Shown: piece by piece, positions 1 to 7,106 of the stretch
Position numbering within the stretch: the first letter of the stretch is position 1
Layout: each line of letters starts with the position of its first letter
From: an uncultured Campylobacter sp.
GTDB lineage: Bacteria; Campylobacterota; Campylobacteria; Campylobacterales; Campylobacteraceae
Length of the DNA stretch: 15,793 bases
NCBI RefSeq assembly: GCF_937996225.1
Contig: NZ_CALKTC010000081.1
Location: 1 to 15,793 of the forward strand
Direction: 5' to 3'
The notes under the pieces: generated by a model
Databases searched by the model: none
What the model was told of the DNA's origin: nothing
The model's input: only the letters and a program-made list of their open reading frames with translations
Made by a program: the position numbers and the translations under genes

Positions 1-397
1 AGCCTGTAAAGAGCTTTAGCTTTTTAGCAAAACCTAAAGCGACAACTCGTTTTATTCCCCCGAAAATGCCGCGATTATATAACGATGAGGATTAAAGTAT
101 CTTTAAAATTTCATAGTTGTAGCAAAAATTTGTGACTAAACCGATTTTTTCGTCACTTGTATTGCTGCGTTTGCTTCTCCGAAGCTAATTTTGACCCGGA
201 TATTTTATCGGGTGCCTTCCAAAATTTTTATAATCTATCTGGCAGCCTTTCGACAGCCATTCTTTTATGTGCACTATTATTGTTTAAACCCCATAATCTT
301 CTCAATCCCTTAAATTTCTTTAAAATTCCCTCTAAATTTAAGCCCCGTTTCAAATAGACTTAATAGAATTCTTTCAAATTTCACTCAAAGGTATCCA
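1..397. other. Upstream intergenic region of the T1SS operon
   Basis: No convincing gene is visible here. A 66-codon open frame at 157-357 has no good Shine-Dalgarno and an odd composition, and I treat it as chance. The stretch is A/T-rich and typical of epsilonproteobacterial intergenic DNA. It holds a TATAAT hexamer at 229-234 preceded by a T-run, a reasonable -10 for the exporter gene (it would give a leader of about 155 nt). It ends in a Shine-Dalgarno (AAGG, 387-390) before the ATG at 398. A weak 7-bp inverted repeat (13-19 / 34-40) could belong to the end of an upstream transcript. Confidence 0.5.
229..234 (+). promoter_or_regulatory. Candidate -10 element for the T1SS ABC gene
   Basis: TATAAT preceded by a run of T residues, in the style of epsilonproteobacterial sigma-70 promoters, which rely on the -10 and upstream A/T periodicity and lack a firm -35. 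It lies 164 bases before the ATG at 398. In such A/T-rich DNA this hexamer also occurs by chance. Confidence 0.35.
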
Positions 398-2764
398 ATG
401 CAAACCGCCCTGGGCTCGCTAGGTCTGATAGCCGCCGTAAATCATATCCCATTCGATGCCAAGGCGCTTATAAATAAATTTGCGCTAAGCAGCGAGGAAC
501 CGCAGATCGAAGAGTTAGTGCGTATGGCTAAGCATTGCGAGTTTAAGGCTAAAATCAAAAAGCTAAATCTTTCAAATTTGATGCGCTATAAGCCTCCCTT
601 TATCCTTCAGAAAAAGGACGGAAGCTATTTTAACGTCCTAAAGATAGAACAGCGAAGCGAAGCGGATATTAAAGCGGCAAACGCTAGCAAGACAGCAGCC
701 GATTTAGATAGCGCAAATTCCAAAGATACGGCAGATTCCAAGGAGATATTGAGCTCTAACAGCGACACGGCAAATTCTTTAAACTCATCTTCATCCGCAT
801 CGTTATCTTCTAATGCGTCATCTTCTTCCGGCGCGCCATATTCTTCCTCCGCGGACACATCCCATTTGTCTGCCAAAGAGACTAAAGCTTCCCGCTCATC
901 CAAATCCTCGCAAGAACAAGAAGCAGCTATTAAATTTATCGTATTTGACGGCGGCAATTCCGTAAAGGAGCTTAATGCTAGCGAGCTATTTGATCTTTGC
1001 AGCGGCGAGTTTATCGTGCTAGCTCATAAAACTCTGAATTCTCAGATCAAATTCGGCTTTGCTTGGTTTTATAAGCGGATGTTAAGCTTTAAAAGAGTGG
1101 TATTTGAAGTGCTTTTAGCTTCATTCATCATGCAGCTTTTCGGTCTAGTGACGCCGCTTTTTACGCAAGTGGTGCTCGATAAGGTTTTAACTCATCATAG
1201 CATCAGTACGCTAAACGTAATTGCATTTGCATTTTTGGCGACCATCATATTTGAGATGCTTTTAAGCCTAAGTAGAAATTATATATTCGCGCACACTACT
1301 ACTAAAATCGACGCCAGGCTAGGTAGCGAGCTTTTTAGCCATTTGGCTCTGCTTCCGATGACCTACTTCGAGAACCGCAAGGTTGGAAACATCGTTGCTA
1401 GAGTGCGCGAGCTAGATAGCATAAGAGAGTTTATTGCTAATAAAAGCGTTAGTGTGCTACTTGATATTTTATTTAGCTTCGTATTTGTCTTTATGATGCT
1501 GCTTTATAGCATTAAGCTTACGCTGATTGCAATCGCATTTATAAGCGTAATTGCTGCGATCTATTTTTTTATCACGCCGGTACTTAGAAAGAGGCTGGAG
1601 GATAAATTTCAAATGGGAGCCGCTTCAAACTCCTATCTCGTAGAAGCAGTAACCGGAATGCAGACGGTGAAATCTCTAGCGATCGAGGGCAGTATGCAAA
1701 AGATGTGGGAGGAAAATCTAGGCAGATACGTCCGCTCATCTTTTAATCTTTCAAATTTAAGCAACGTCGCAAGCGGCTTTGCCTCGGCACTTCAAAAGCT
1801 TATGACGCTTTGCATTTTATATTTCGGCGTGGGGCTCGTAATAGAAGGCAAGCTAAGCGTCGGTCAGCTCATCGCCTTTCAGATGTTTGCGGGGCAATTT
1901 AGCGCTCCTGTAATGAGGCTCGTAGGTCTTTGGAATGAGTTTCAGCAAGCTCTTCTTAGCGTTGATAGGCTAGGAGATATATTAAATACTCCAACCGAGC
2001 AGAGCACCGATAAGCCGATTGCGTTAAATAATATCGAAGGAGATATAAAATTTGACGCCGTAAATTTCAGATATAGGCCGGATCTAAATTTGGTGCTTAA
2101 AGATATCAGCTTTCACGTAGAACCGGGCAAAAGCGTAGGCATAGTCGGCAGAAGCGGCAGCGGTAAAAGCACTATCACAAAGCTGATCGAACGGCTCTAT
2201 CTGCAAAGCTCGGGCGCCGTTTATATCGACGGCATAGATATCAGACATCTAAATCCCTATCTTTTGAGGCAAAACATCGGCGTGGTCCTTCAGGAAAACT
2301 ATCTGTTTAGTGGCAGTATCAAAGAAAATATCGCCTTTGCCGCAAGCGGAGCGAGTATGGAGGAGATCATCAGAGTTAGCAAGATCGCGGGCGCTCATGA
2401 TTTTATCGCAGAGCTTGCAGGAGGTTACGATACCTTCGTAGGCGAGCGCGGCTCTAGCCTTAGCGGCGGACAAAAACAGCGCATCGCAATCGCTAGAGCG
2501 CTCATAAATAATCCTAAAATTTTAATCTTTGATGAGGCGACCTCTGCGCTTGATTATGAAAGCGAAAGCATCATCAATCAAAATTTAAGCGAGATCAAAA
2601 AGGGAAAAACCTTCATTATCATCGCGCATAGGCTAAATTCCGTCAAGAATTGCGATGAAATTTTAGTGCTGGATAAAGGCGAGATTGTAGAGCGCGGAAA
2701 GCATGAGGAGCTAATGGCATTAGGCGGTTACTACAAGAGCCTATATGATAAGCAGCTAGGATAG
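398..2764 (+). CDS. Type I secretion ABC transporter/permease (HlyB/LktB class) with a Ser-rich insertion
   Basis: This is a 788-residue inner-membrane ABC exporter that should drive secretion of the RTX protein encoded downstream. The N-terminal region (about 1-85 and 178-215) matches the C39-like domain of HlyB-type exporters. The peptidase catalytic Cys is absent, as in RTX exporters that only dock their substrate. A six-helix membrane domain follows (about 235-510). The ATPase domain is complete: Walker A GRSGSGKS (584-591), Q-loop Gln632, signature LSGGQ (688-692), Walker B Asp712 with catalytic Glu713, and H-loop His744. The odd part is a low-complexity Ser/Ala/Asn-rich insertion of about 90 residues (about 86-176) inside the C39-like domain, between the 'DGSYFNVL' strand and the 'FIVFDGG' strand. 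HlyB has no such insert, which makes this protein longer than the usual roughly 710. The start is supported by AAGG 8 nt upstream. Homology class is secure; the substrate is inferred from context. Confidence 0.93.
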   Translation: MQTALGSLGLIAAVNHIPFDAKALINKFALSSEEPQIEELVRMAKHCEFKAKIKKLNLSNLMRYKPPFILQKKDGSYFNVLKIEQRSEADIKAANASKTAADLDSANSKDTADSKEILSSNSDTANSLNSSSSASLSSNASSSSGAPYSSSADTSHLSAKETKASRSSKSSQEQEAAIKFIVFDGGNSVKELNASELFDLCSGEFIVLAHKTLNSQIKFGFAWFYKRMLSFKRVVFEVLLASFIMQLFGLVTPLFTQVVLDKVLTHHSISTLNVIAFAFLATIIFEMLLSLSRNYIFAHTTTKIDARLGSELFSHLALLPMTYFENRKVGNIVARVRELDSIREFIANKSVSVLLDILFSFVFVFMMLLYSIKLTLIAIAFISVIAAIYFFITPVLRKRLEDKFQMGAASNSYLVEAVTGMQTVKSLAIEGSMQKMWEENLGRYVRSSFNLSNLSNVASGFASALQKLMTLCILYFGVGLVIEGKLSVGQLIAFQMFAGQFSAPVMRLVGLWNEFQQALLSVDRLGDILNTPTEQSTDKPIALNNIEGDIKFDAVNFRYRPDLNLVLKDISFHVEPGKSVGIVGRSGSGKSTITKLIERLYLQSSGAVYIDGIDIRHLNPYLLRQNIGVVLQENYLFSGSIKENIAFAASGASMEEIIRVSKIAGAHDFIAELAGGYDTFVGERGSSLSGGQKQRIAIARALINNPKILIFDEATSALDYESESIINQNLSEIKKGKTFIIIAHRLNSVKNCDEILVLDKGEIVERGKHEELMALGGYYKSLYDKQLG
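653..925 (+). repeat. Low-complexity Ser-rich coding insertion inside the exporter's C39-like domain
   Basis: Roughly residues 86-176 of the ABC exporter. More than a third of the residues are Ser, with Ala, Asn, Asp and Lys making up most of the rest. In the densest part (about 780-905) serine is encoded mainly by TCN codons (TCT, TCA, TCC), whereas the flanking exporter sequence mostly uses AGC. That pattern suggests local triplet expansion after the gene was formed. It is in frame and does not break the protein. Confidence 0.75.
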
Positions 2765-2784
2765 GTCGAAGGGTAGGGCGGGAT

Positions 2785-2813
2785 AAATTTAACGCAAGAG
2801 CGCTTTTAAATTT
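2785..2813 (+). terminator. Weak imperfect hairpin after the exporter gene
   Basis: An inverted repeat AAATTTAA...TTAAATTT with an inner CGC/GCG pairing lies 20 bases after the exporter stop. It could attenuate read-through into the toxin-antitoxin pair. There is no clean U-tract after the stem, so terminator function is uncertain. Confidence 0.25.
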
Positions 2814-2852
2814 AAACCCATTTATTGCGCGCCGCCGCCTTTAAGAGCTTTA

Positions 2853-2893
2853 TTATAAATTTATGGCATAATTCAATTAGATTTCTACAAGGA
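2853..2893 (+). promoter_or_regulatory. Candidate promoter and RBS of the toxin-antitoxin pair
   Basis: An A/T-rich stretch contains CATAAT (2867-2872) and an overlapping upstream TTATAAAT (2853-2860). These are followed by AAGGA (about 2889-2893), correctly spaced from the ATG at 2900. A separate promoter here would make the TA pair an autonomous unit inside the secretion locus. This class of pair is usually autorepressed by the antitoxin, but no clear operator palindrome was seen. Confidence 0.4.
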
Positions 2894-2899
2894 TAAACT

Positions 2900-3136
2900 A
2901 TGCTTGCATCGATAAATATTCAAACGTCAAACGCTAAAACGCTTAAAGCCATAGAGGATATAATCGCAAACGATCCTACCGCCGTTATAAGCTATAATGA
3001 GCTCGATTATTTAAGCCCACAGGATGAAGCTAGACTTATGGAAATTTCGGATGCCGACGATAGAGGCGAGCTGAAATATCGCTCGCACGAGGAAATGTTG
3101 GAGCATCTAAATACGCTTTTTAAAAAAATGGCCTAA
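2900..3136 (+). CDS. Putative type II antitoxin
   Basis: A 78-residue, acidic, mostly helical protein encoded directly before a RelE/ParE-type toxin, with a 3-nt gap. Antitoxin function is inferred from position, size and charge; I could not assign it with confidence to a named DNA-binding family. The N-terminus (about 1-50) would be the DNA-binding/dimerisation part. The acidic C-terminal half (Asp/Glu-rich around 40-70, ending in basic 'FKKMA') would wrap the toxin. It has a good Shine-Dalgarno (AAGGA) and is co-translated with the toxin. Confidence 0.7.
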   Translation: MLASINIQTSNAKTLKAIEDIIANDPTAVISYNELDYLSPQDEARLMEISDADDRGELKYRSHEEMLEHLNTLFKKMA

Positions 3137-3139
3137 GAT

Positions 3140-3421
3140 ATGAAGCTCGTCTACAGCGAAGAATTCCTTAACGATCTGGATAAAATTATTATGTTTATCG
3201 CGCAGGATAGTCCCGAAAGGGCGGCCAAATTTGCGGATGGTTTGATTGTTAAAATTTCAGACATTCCAAATCGTCCGTATAGTTTTAGAAAAAATCCTAA
3301 GCTAAATCGTAAAGACACTAGGGATCTAGTTTTTAAAGGCTATACGGTGCCGTTTCGCGTAAGCAAAGACGCCATAAAAATATTAGCGATATTTAAATAT
3401 AATAGCCATGCTATGAAATAA
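3140..3421 (+). CDS. RelE/ParE-family toxin
   Basis: A 93-residue basic protein with the typical ParE/RelE layout. An N-terminal beta strand (KLVYSEEF) is followed by an amphipathic helix with 'DLDKIIMFIAQDSPERAAKF', then a second helix 'LIVKISDIPNRP', and a C-terminal sheet with 'DTRDLVFKGYTVPFRV' and 'IKILAIFKY'. RelE members cut mRNA at the ribosome and ParE members poison gyrase; the sequence alone does not settle which applies. The 'RDLVFKGYTVPFRV' strand and 'ILAIFKY' resemble ParE slightly more. It starts 3 nt after the antitoxin stop. The pair lies between exporter and adaptor genes that are normally adjacent. Confidence 0.85.
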   Translation: MKLVYSEEFLNDLDKIIMFIAQDSPERAAKFADGLIVKISDIPNRPYSFRKNPKLNRKDTRDLVFKGYTVPFRVSKDAIKILAIFKYNSHAMK

Positions 3422-3443
3422 TTTTAGATTAAAGTTGCAAACA

Positions 3444-4745
3444 ATGCTAAAAATTTTTAAAAGAATAGAGGATGATTCAAACGAGTTTAAGCCTTTATTG
3501 ATCGAGATAGAGGATGCTCCGCAAAACCCTTTAGGAAGATCTATCTTATGGATCGCTTGCGGAGCTTTGATATTTGCCGTGCTGTGGATGGTGTTTGCCA
3601 AAGTGGATATCGTAGTAAGCGCTAACGGTAAGGTCGTGCCCGACGGCGAGATTAAAATTTTAAAATCTCTCGAAAGCGGAGTCGTTTCTAAAATTTTAGT
3701 AAAAGAGGGCGATAAAGTAAAAAAGGGCGATCATCTCATCTTAATCGATCCTAGCGTATCTACGGTAAATTTATCCACCAAGCAAGAGAGCCTAGCCCTA
3801 CTTGAATACTCGATAAAAAGGCTCGACGCTCTAAGCTCGGGCAAAAGCTTAGATGCCAATATCAGCGCAGATGAGCTGAGCTTATACAATACGCAAAAGT
3901 CAAATTACGAAGAGAGCATAAATGTCTATAATCTAAAAATGCAAGCTCTGCAAATGGGGATAAACTCCACCAATTTAGAGGTCGAGAGGCTAAGCGGAAT
4001 TTTAAAGATAGATGAGGCACGGCTAAGCAATCTAAACAAAGTAAAAGATATAATAGCGTGCAGGGATCTATATGAGCTCAAATCCAAAGTAATCGAGCTA
4101 AACTCCAATCTTAAAATTTCAAAAGAGAAGCTTGCCGAGCAAAGGGCAAATTTAGATGAGCTAGCTAAAGAGCTTGAGGCCTTTAAAAGCCAAAGCATAT
4201 CCAAGTGGCTCGATGAGATGCTAGCCAAACAGAAGGAAGCAAGCTCGCTAAAAGCGGAGATCAACGCGATCTTGTTTCAAACCAGACAGCAGATCATCTC
4301 CTCTCCGGTTGACGGCTTTGTGGGAAAGCTACTCGTAAATACGCAAGGAACCGCCATCACAAATCAAGAAAATTTAATCTCTATAGTGCCTAGCGATAAG
4401 CCTTTAATCATCAAAGCAAACGTGCTTAATAAAGACATAGGCTATCTGGAAAACAATCAAAGCGTAGCGATTAAGGTTCAGACCTTCGACTTTCAAAAAT
4501 ACGGCAAGCTAGAAGGCAGGCTCATCCACATAGCAAACGATGCGATAAACGATGAGAAGCTGGGAGAGATCTACGAAGTAAAGATTAGACCCGATTCTAC
4601 ATTTTTGATCGTAGATGGGATCAAAAAGGAGATTGAGCCTGGTATGAGCGTAACGGCGGAGGTAAAAGTAGGCAAACGGCGCGTAATAGAGCTATTTATC
4701 TACCCCGTCATCAAATACCTAGACGAAGGACTTAGCGTAAGATAG
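3444..4745 (+). CDS. T1SS periplasmic adaptor (HlyD family membrane fusion protein)
   Basis: The periplasmic adaptor that bridges the ABC exporter to the TolC-type channel. It has 433 residues if ATG 3444 is used; a TTG at 3435 would add three residues but is worse placed. Layout: cytoplasmic N-tail (1-31), one membrane helix (about 33-51), first half-lipoyl/beta segment ('GKVVPDGEIKILKS', 'VKEGDKVKKGDHLI'), a long periplasmic coiled-coil hairpin (about 105-280), second half-lipoyl ('SSPVDGFVGKL'), and a beta-barrel ending. The C-terminus carries the family hallmark 'GMSVTAEVKVGKRRVIE' followed by 'PVIKYLDEGLSVR'. It is on the same strand as the exporter, 22 nt after the toxin gene, so it is probably co-transcribed with the TA pair or reads through from the exporter promoter. 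In other T1SS loci it directly follows the exporter gene. Confidence 0.93.
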   Translation: MLKIFKRIEDDSNEFKPLLIEIEDAPQNPLGRSILWIACGALIFAVLWMVFAKVDIVVSANGKVVPDGEIKILKSLESGVVSKILVKEGDKVKKGDHLILIDPSVSTVNLSTKQESLALLEYSIKRLDALSSGKSLDANISADELSLYNTQKSNYEESINVYNLKMQALQMGINSTNLEVERLSGILKIDEARLSNLNKVKDIIACRDLYELKSKVIELNSNLKISKEKLAEQRANLDELAKELEAFKSQSISKWLDEMLAKQKEASSLKAEINAILFQTRQQIISSPVDGFVGKLLVNTQGTAITNQENLISIVPSDKPLIIKANVLNKDIGYLENNQSVAIKVQTFDFQKYGKLEGRLIHIANDAINDEKLGEIYEVKIRPDSTFLIVDGIKKEIEPGMSVTAEVKVGKRRVIELFIYPVIKYLDEGLSVR

Positions 4746-4845
4746 GGAAGGAGGGTAGGCGGATATTTACCGTTTTTTATTTGTTCAAATATGACTTGAA
4801 ATTTTAGAACGGACACAAGAATTTCCAGATTTTTTAGTAAGTAAT

Positions 4846-5053
4846 CGTTTTTACCGCTATCGGCCCTTTATCTCAATCTATCATCAAATCCCCTGCTCAT
4901 ATAAAAATTTGGCGCATTTTACCCTTTTATGAAGTATTTAAAATTTAAAATCGCTTTACCATATCGAATTTCAAGGTCTTTTGGCGCTCCAAATTTTAAA
5001 ATTTTACTTCGCAGCACTGCAAAATACAAAGCCCAAAATCAAATACAAGACGC
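4846..5053 (-). repeat. Left arm of a diverged ~210-bp inverted repeat
   Basis: This segment matches the reverse complement of 11322-11540 along most of its length, at roughly 80% identity by eye with a few short gaps. Exact shared blocks include tcatcaaatcccct, ctcatataaaaattt, tatttaaaatttaaaa, ccatatcgaatttcaaggt, atacaaagcc and aaatacaagacgc. Read on the minus strand, this copy holds a TAAAAT-like -10, an AGGGGA Shine-Dalgarno and an ATG (about 4888), with an in-frame TGA at the fourth codon. It therefore looks like a dead 5' end of a gene. Confidence 0.75.
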
Positions 5054-5491
5054 GATATAAAATAGGTAGCTATTCAAAGGCCAACAAACACCAAAGCAGC
5101 CATCGATCAGATTATGAAGCAAACAAATGATATAGGAATATAAAAGAGCGATGAAAAGACCAAATAGTGAATAAAAGGATAAAGTAGATATTCTAAAAGC
5201 TCATGCACTCATAACACTAAAAGCAAGCATCAAAGCTTAATAGTTGCAGCGAAAAATATCTCATAGTATTAAAAGAAGTCATAGAGCATTGCAATCACAA
5301 ATAACAATATCTTTATGGACTTATAGCTTTTATAGTTATGTGATTATTAAAAATACGCGGGTATATTTTTAAATTTACGTGTAGCTGTAATATACAAAAA
5401 ATACCACCCAAAAAAAGAGAACTCCTATAAAGCGCTAAAACGTCTCAAATAGGTGCAATAAAGTAAAACGCGACGGAAAGACACATTATAA

Positions 5492-5527
5492 ATATCCGTC
5501 AAGAGCCTATCGCCTCTTGACGGATAT
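5492..5527. repeat. Perfect 14-bp hairpin
   Basis: The arms 5492-5505 (atatccgtcaagag) and 5514-5527 (ctcttgacggatat) are perfectly complementary around an 8-base loop. Neither strand has a long U-run directly after the stem, although the minus strand continues into A/T-rich sequence. A palindrome GCCCTAGGGC sits at 5533-5542. The hairpin overlaps the stop codon of the 35-codon minus-strand remnant at 5507-5614. That is the arrangement seen at right ends of IS200/IS605-type elements, but it could equally be a terminator. Confidence 0.6.
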
Positions 5528-5614
5528 CCCCAGCCCTAGGGCATTTATAGCTTGCATATGGTACGCTTCATGGCGTAAAATGAGACGGGTGGGAAAGCAG
5601 ATGGAACGATCGCT
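5507..5614 (-). pseudogene. Possible 3' remnant of a transposon gene (IS605 OrfB/TnpB-like?)
   Basis: On the minus strand, 35 sense codons read into a TAG (5507-5509) inside the perfect hairpin, ending '...INALGLGISVKRR'. The start side is cut off by a TAA at 5615-5617, close to the left junction of the foreign block. A short 3' tail with its stop codon embedded in a terminal hairpin is suggestive of the IS200/IS605 group, but no catalytic residue or zinc-binding Cys is present in the remnant. I do not recognise the sequence itself. It may be a chance open frame. Confidence 0.25.
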
Positions 5615-5647
5615 TTACGGAATTTGTTCTATTTGCTTGCCTATTTG

Positions 5648-6365
5648 CTATTGTGTTACGCTTTCTCTGTCATAATTTTCGCCGACGACGATATTCGAGA
5701 TACGCTCTTTCAATTCCGAGATCGTGCGCGAGAGACAGACGATCGCCATGATTTCGCTTGCGACGGAAATGCAAAAGCGATCTTCGCGTGGCACTCCGTT
5801 CATTCTGCCGCCGAGTCCGACGATGCTGCGCAGTTCGCGGTCGTTGAGATCGACGCACCGCTTCCACGAAATCGTGTGGGGGATCTATTTTGAGTTCGTT
5901 GCCGTGATGAATGTGATTATCGACCAGAGCCGCAATCAAATTGTTTGCTACGGAAATCGCATGGATGTCGCCGGTAAAGTACAGATTGATTTCTTCCATC
6001 GTAACAATCTGCGCCCTTCCGCCGCCGCACGCACCGCCCTTTATGCCGAAGCAGGGGCCTAAAGACGGCTCTCGGAGCGCAAGCACCGTTTTTTTCCCGA
6101 TCCGATTGAGTGCATCGGCAAGCCCTATCGAAACGGTCGACTTTCCCTCCCCCGCACTCGTCGGCGTTACAGCGGTAACGAGGATGAGGCGCGCGCGCTT
6201 TCGTCCGCGGCGCGCTTTTGCAAAATCCGAAGCGTTTCTGCGGTGAGTTTCGCTTTGTACTGTCCGAACGGTTCGATTCCGTCCGCATCAATGCCGATGC
6301 GCTGTGCGATGTCCGCGATCGGAAGCATTCGATTTTTTTTGCGCTATTTCGATATCCGACAACAT
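5648..6365 (-). pseudogene. fhs: Formate-tetrahydrofolate ligase, truncated and frameshifted
   Basis: The 5' portion of the gene for the ATP-dependent enzyme that makes 10-formyl-THF from formate and THF. Family motifs appear in order across three frames: N-terminal 'MLSDIEIAQ'; 'RMLPIADIAQRIGID' and 'EPFGQYKAKL'; P-loop 'TPTSAGEGKST'; 'REPSLGPCFGIKGGACGGG'; 'FTGDIHAI'; 'ANNLIAALVDNHIHHGNE'; 'WKRCVDLNDRELR'; 'NGVPREDRF'; 'VASEIMAIVCLS'. Three indels break it: A7 to A8 at 6333-6340, an extra GC unit in (GC)5 at 6189-6198, and +1 near a G5 run at 5878-5882. The frame ends in a TAG (5648-5650) at about residue 240 of about 555, with no distal part present. A TATAAT (6372-6377, minus) sits only a few bases before the ATG and no Shine-Dalgarno is seen, so a leaderless start is possible. 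It cannot make an active enzyme. Confidence 0.92.
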
Positions 6366-6423
6366 AACATAATTATATGCGCGAACGCGGGCTTTTGTAA
6401 ATCGCTTTACACGACGCTTTAAA

Positions 6424-6468
6424 CTTGACAATGTAAAGTTTTTACGCTATTATCTTGACACTGTAAAG
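6424..6468 (+). promoter_or_regulatory. Sigma-70 promoter with two TetR-type operators
   Basis: A textbook promoter: -35 TTGACA (6425-6430), 17-bp spacer, -10 TATTAT (6448-6453). Two copies of the same interrupted palindrome, CTTGACAnTGTAAAG (6424-6438 and 6454-6468), flank it. One covers the -35 and the other begins immediately after the -10, over the likely start site, with centres 30 bp apart (about three helical turns). This is the geometry of a TetR autorepressor. The divergent fhs remnant starts at 6365, so the region is an intergenic divergent promoter. Confidence 0.85.
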
Positions 6469-6485
6469 ATTAAAAGGGAGTACTT

Positions 6486-7088
6486 ATGCAAAAATTGAAT
6501 TTGCCGTATCACCGCGAAGGATTAAAAAATCTTTTAATAGAAAAAGGTATCGAAATCGTCAATACCGACGGGCTACAGTCTTTTTCGCTGAGAAAAGCGG
6601 CGACGGCCTGCAAGGTAAGCCATGCCGCCCCATACAGTCATTTTCACAACAAAGAAGAATTGCTCAACGCGATGCAGCTGCACATCACTGAGCGCTTTTC
6701 GAAAACGCTCGAAGCCGCGATCGCCGAAAACAAAAAGCCTTCCGAATTGTTAAAAAATTTGGGCACGGCCTATGTTTCTTTTTTTATTGAAAATCCCGCC
6801 TATTTTCAATTTTTGTATTCAAAGTCGGACATAAAGGTCGATTTAACTTTATCCGTGCCGGATGAAGAAAACTATGCGCCTTTTATCCTGTATAAAAACA
6901 GCGTCCTGTCATTGCTTACGCAAAATAAAGTCCCGAAAAAAAAGCAAATCGATATTTTAATAACGATATGGGCTTTTATTCACGGACTTACGGCGTTGGC
7001 GACAATGAAAAACGTGTGCTACGACAAAAATTGGAAAGAAAAAATCGGCGATTTTATGGACGTGCTCGAGCCGTCATTTTTAAAGTAA
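6486..7088 (+). CDS. TetR/AcrR-family transcriptional repressor (WHG-type C-terminal domain)
   Basis: A 200-residue regulator, normal length for the family. The N-terminal DNA-binding domain (about 10-65) has the TetR helix-turn-helix, with 'SFSLRKAATACKVSHAAPYSHF' at about 32-53 and 'NKEELLNAM' starting the next helix. The C-terminal ligand/dimer domain ends with 'IWAFIHGLTAL' (161-171), matching the W..HG signature (W162, H166, G167) of the TetR_C_33/WHG group. Shine-Dalgarno AGGGAG is at 6474-6479. It is the first gene of a three-gene operon, with an 18-nt gap to the next. It probably represses its own operon through the two operators at 6424-6468. The inducer is unknown. The gene is intact, unlike the minus-strand genes around it. 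Confidence 0.93.
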   Translation: MQKLNLPYHREGLKNLLIEKGIEIVNTDGLQSFSLRKAATACKVSHAAPYSHFHNKEELLNAMQLHITERFSKTLEAAIAENKKPSELLKNLGTAYVSFFIENPAYFQFLYSKSDIKVDLTLSVPDEENYAPFILYKNSVLSLLTQNKVPKKKQIDILITIWAFIHGLTALATMKNVCYDKNWKEKIGDFMDVLEPSFLK

Positions 7089-7106
7089 GGGCACAAGAGG
7101 TACGAT

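Larger units (their letters stand above)
4746..5647. other. Gene-free 0.9-kb stretch between hlyD and the foreign block
   Basis: There is no open frame worth calling. Directly after hlyD, GGTA (near 4755) and TACC (near 4771) followed by a T-run may form a very weak terminator. From 4846 to 5053 lies the left arm of an inverted repeat shared with 11322-11540. About 5054-5490 is A/T-rich with no recognisable gene, RNA or repeat. Near the right end are a perfect hairpin (5492-5527) and a 35-codon remnant on the minus strand (5507-5614). The base composition stays backbone-like until about 5640. Confidence 0.6.

Noticed and set aside
157..357. 66-codon open frame upstream of the exporter gene
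   Set aside because: No Shine-Dalgarno, starts with a low-quality N-terminus, lies in A/T-rich promoter-like DNA and contains the candidate -10. Most likely chance.
625..957. 110-codon antisense frame in the exporter gene
   Set aside because: A by-product of the Ser-rich repetitive insert on the other strand; acidic low-complexity product with no RBS.
4746..5490. CRISPR array or small RNA gene in the long gene-free stretch
   Set aside because: No regularly spaced repeats, tRNA-like or rRNA-like sequence could be seen; only the inverted-repeat arm is supported.
5624..6246. Several overlapping plus-strand frames opposite the fhs remnant
   Set aside because: Shadows of the high-CG fhs sequence, which gives clear family motifs on the minus strand.
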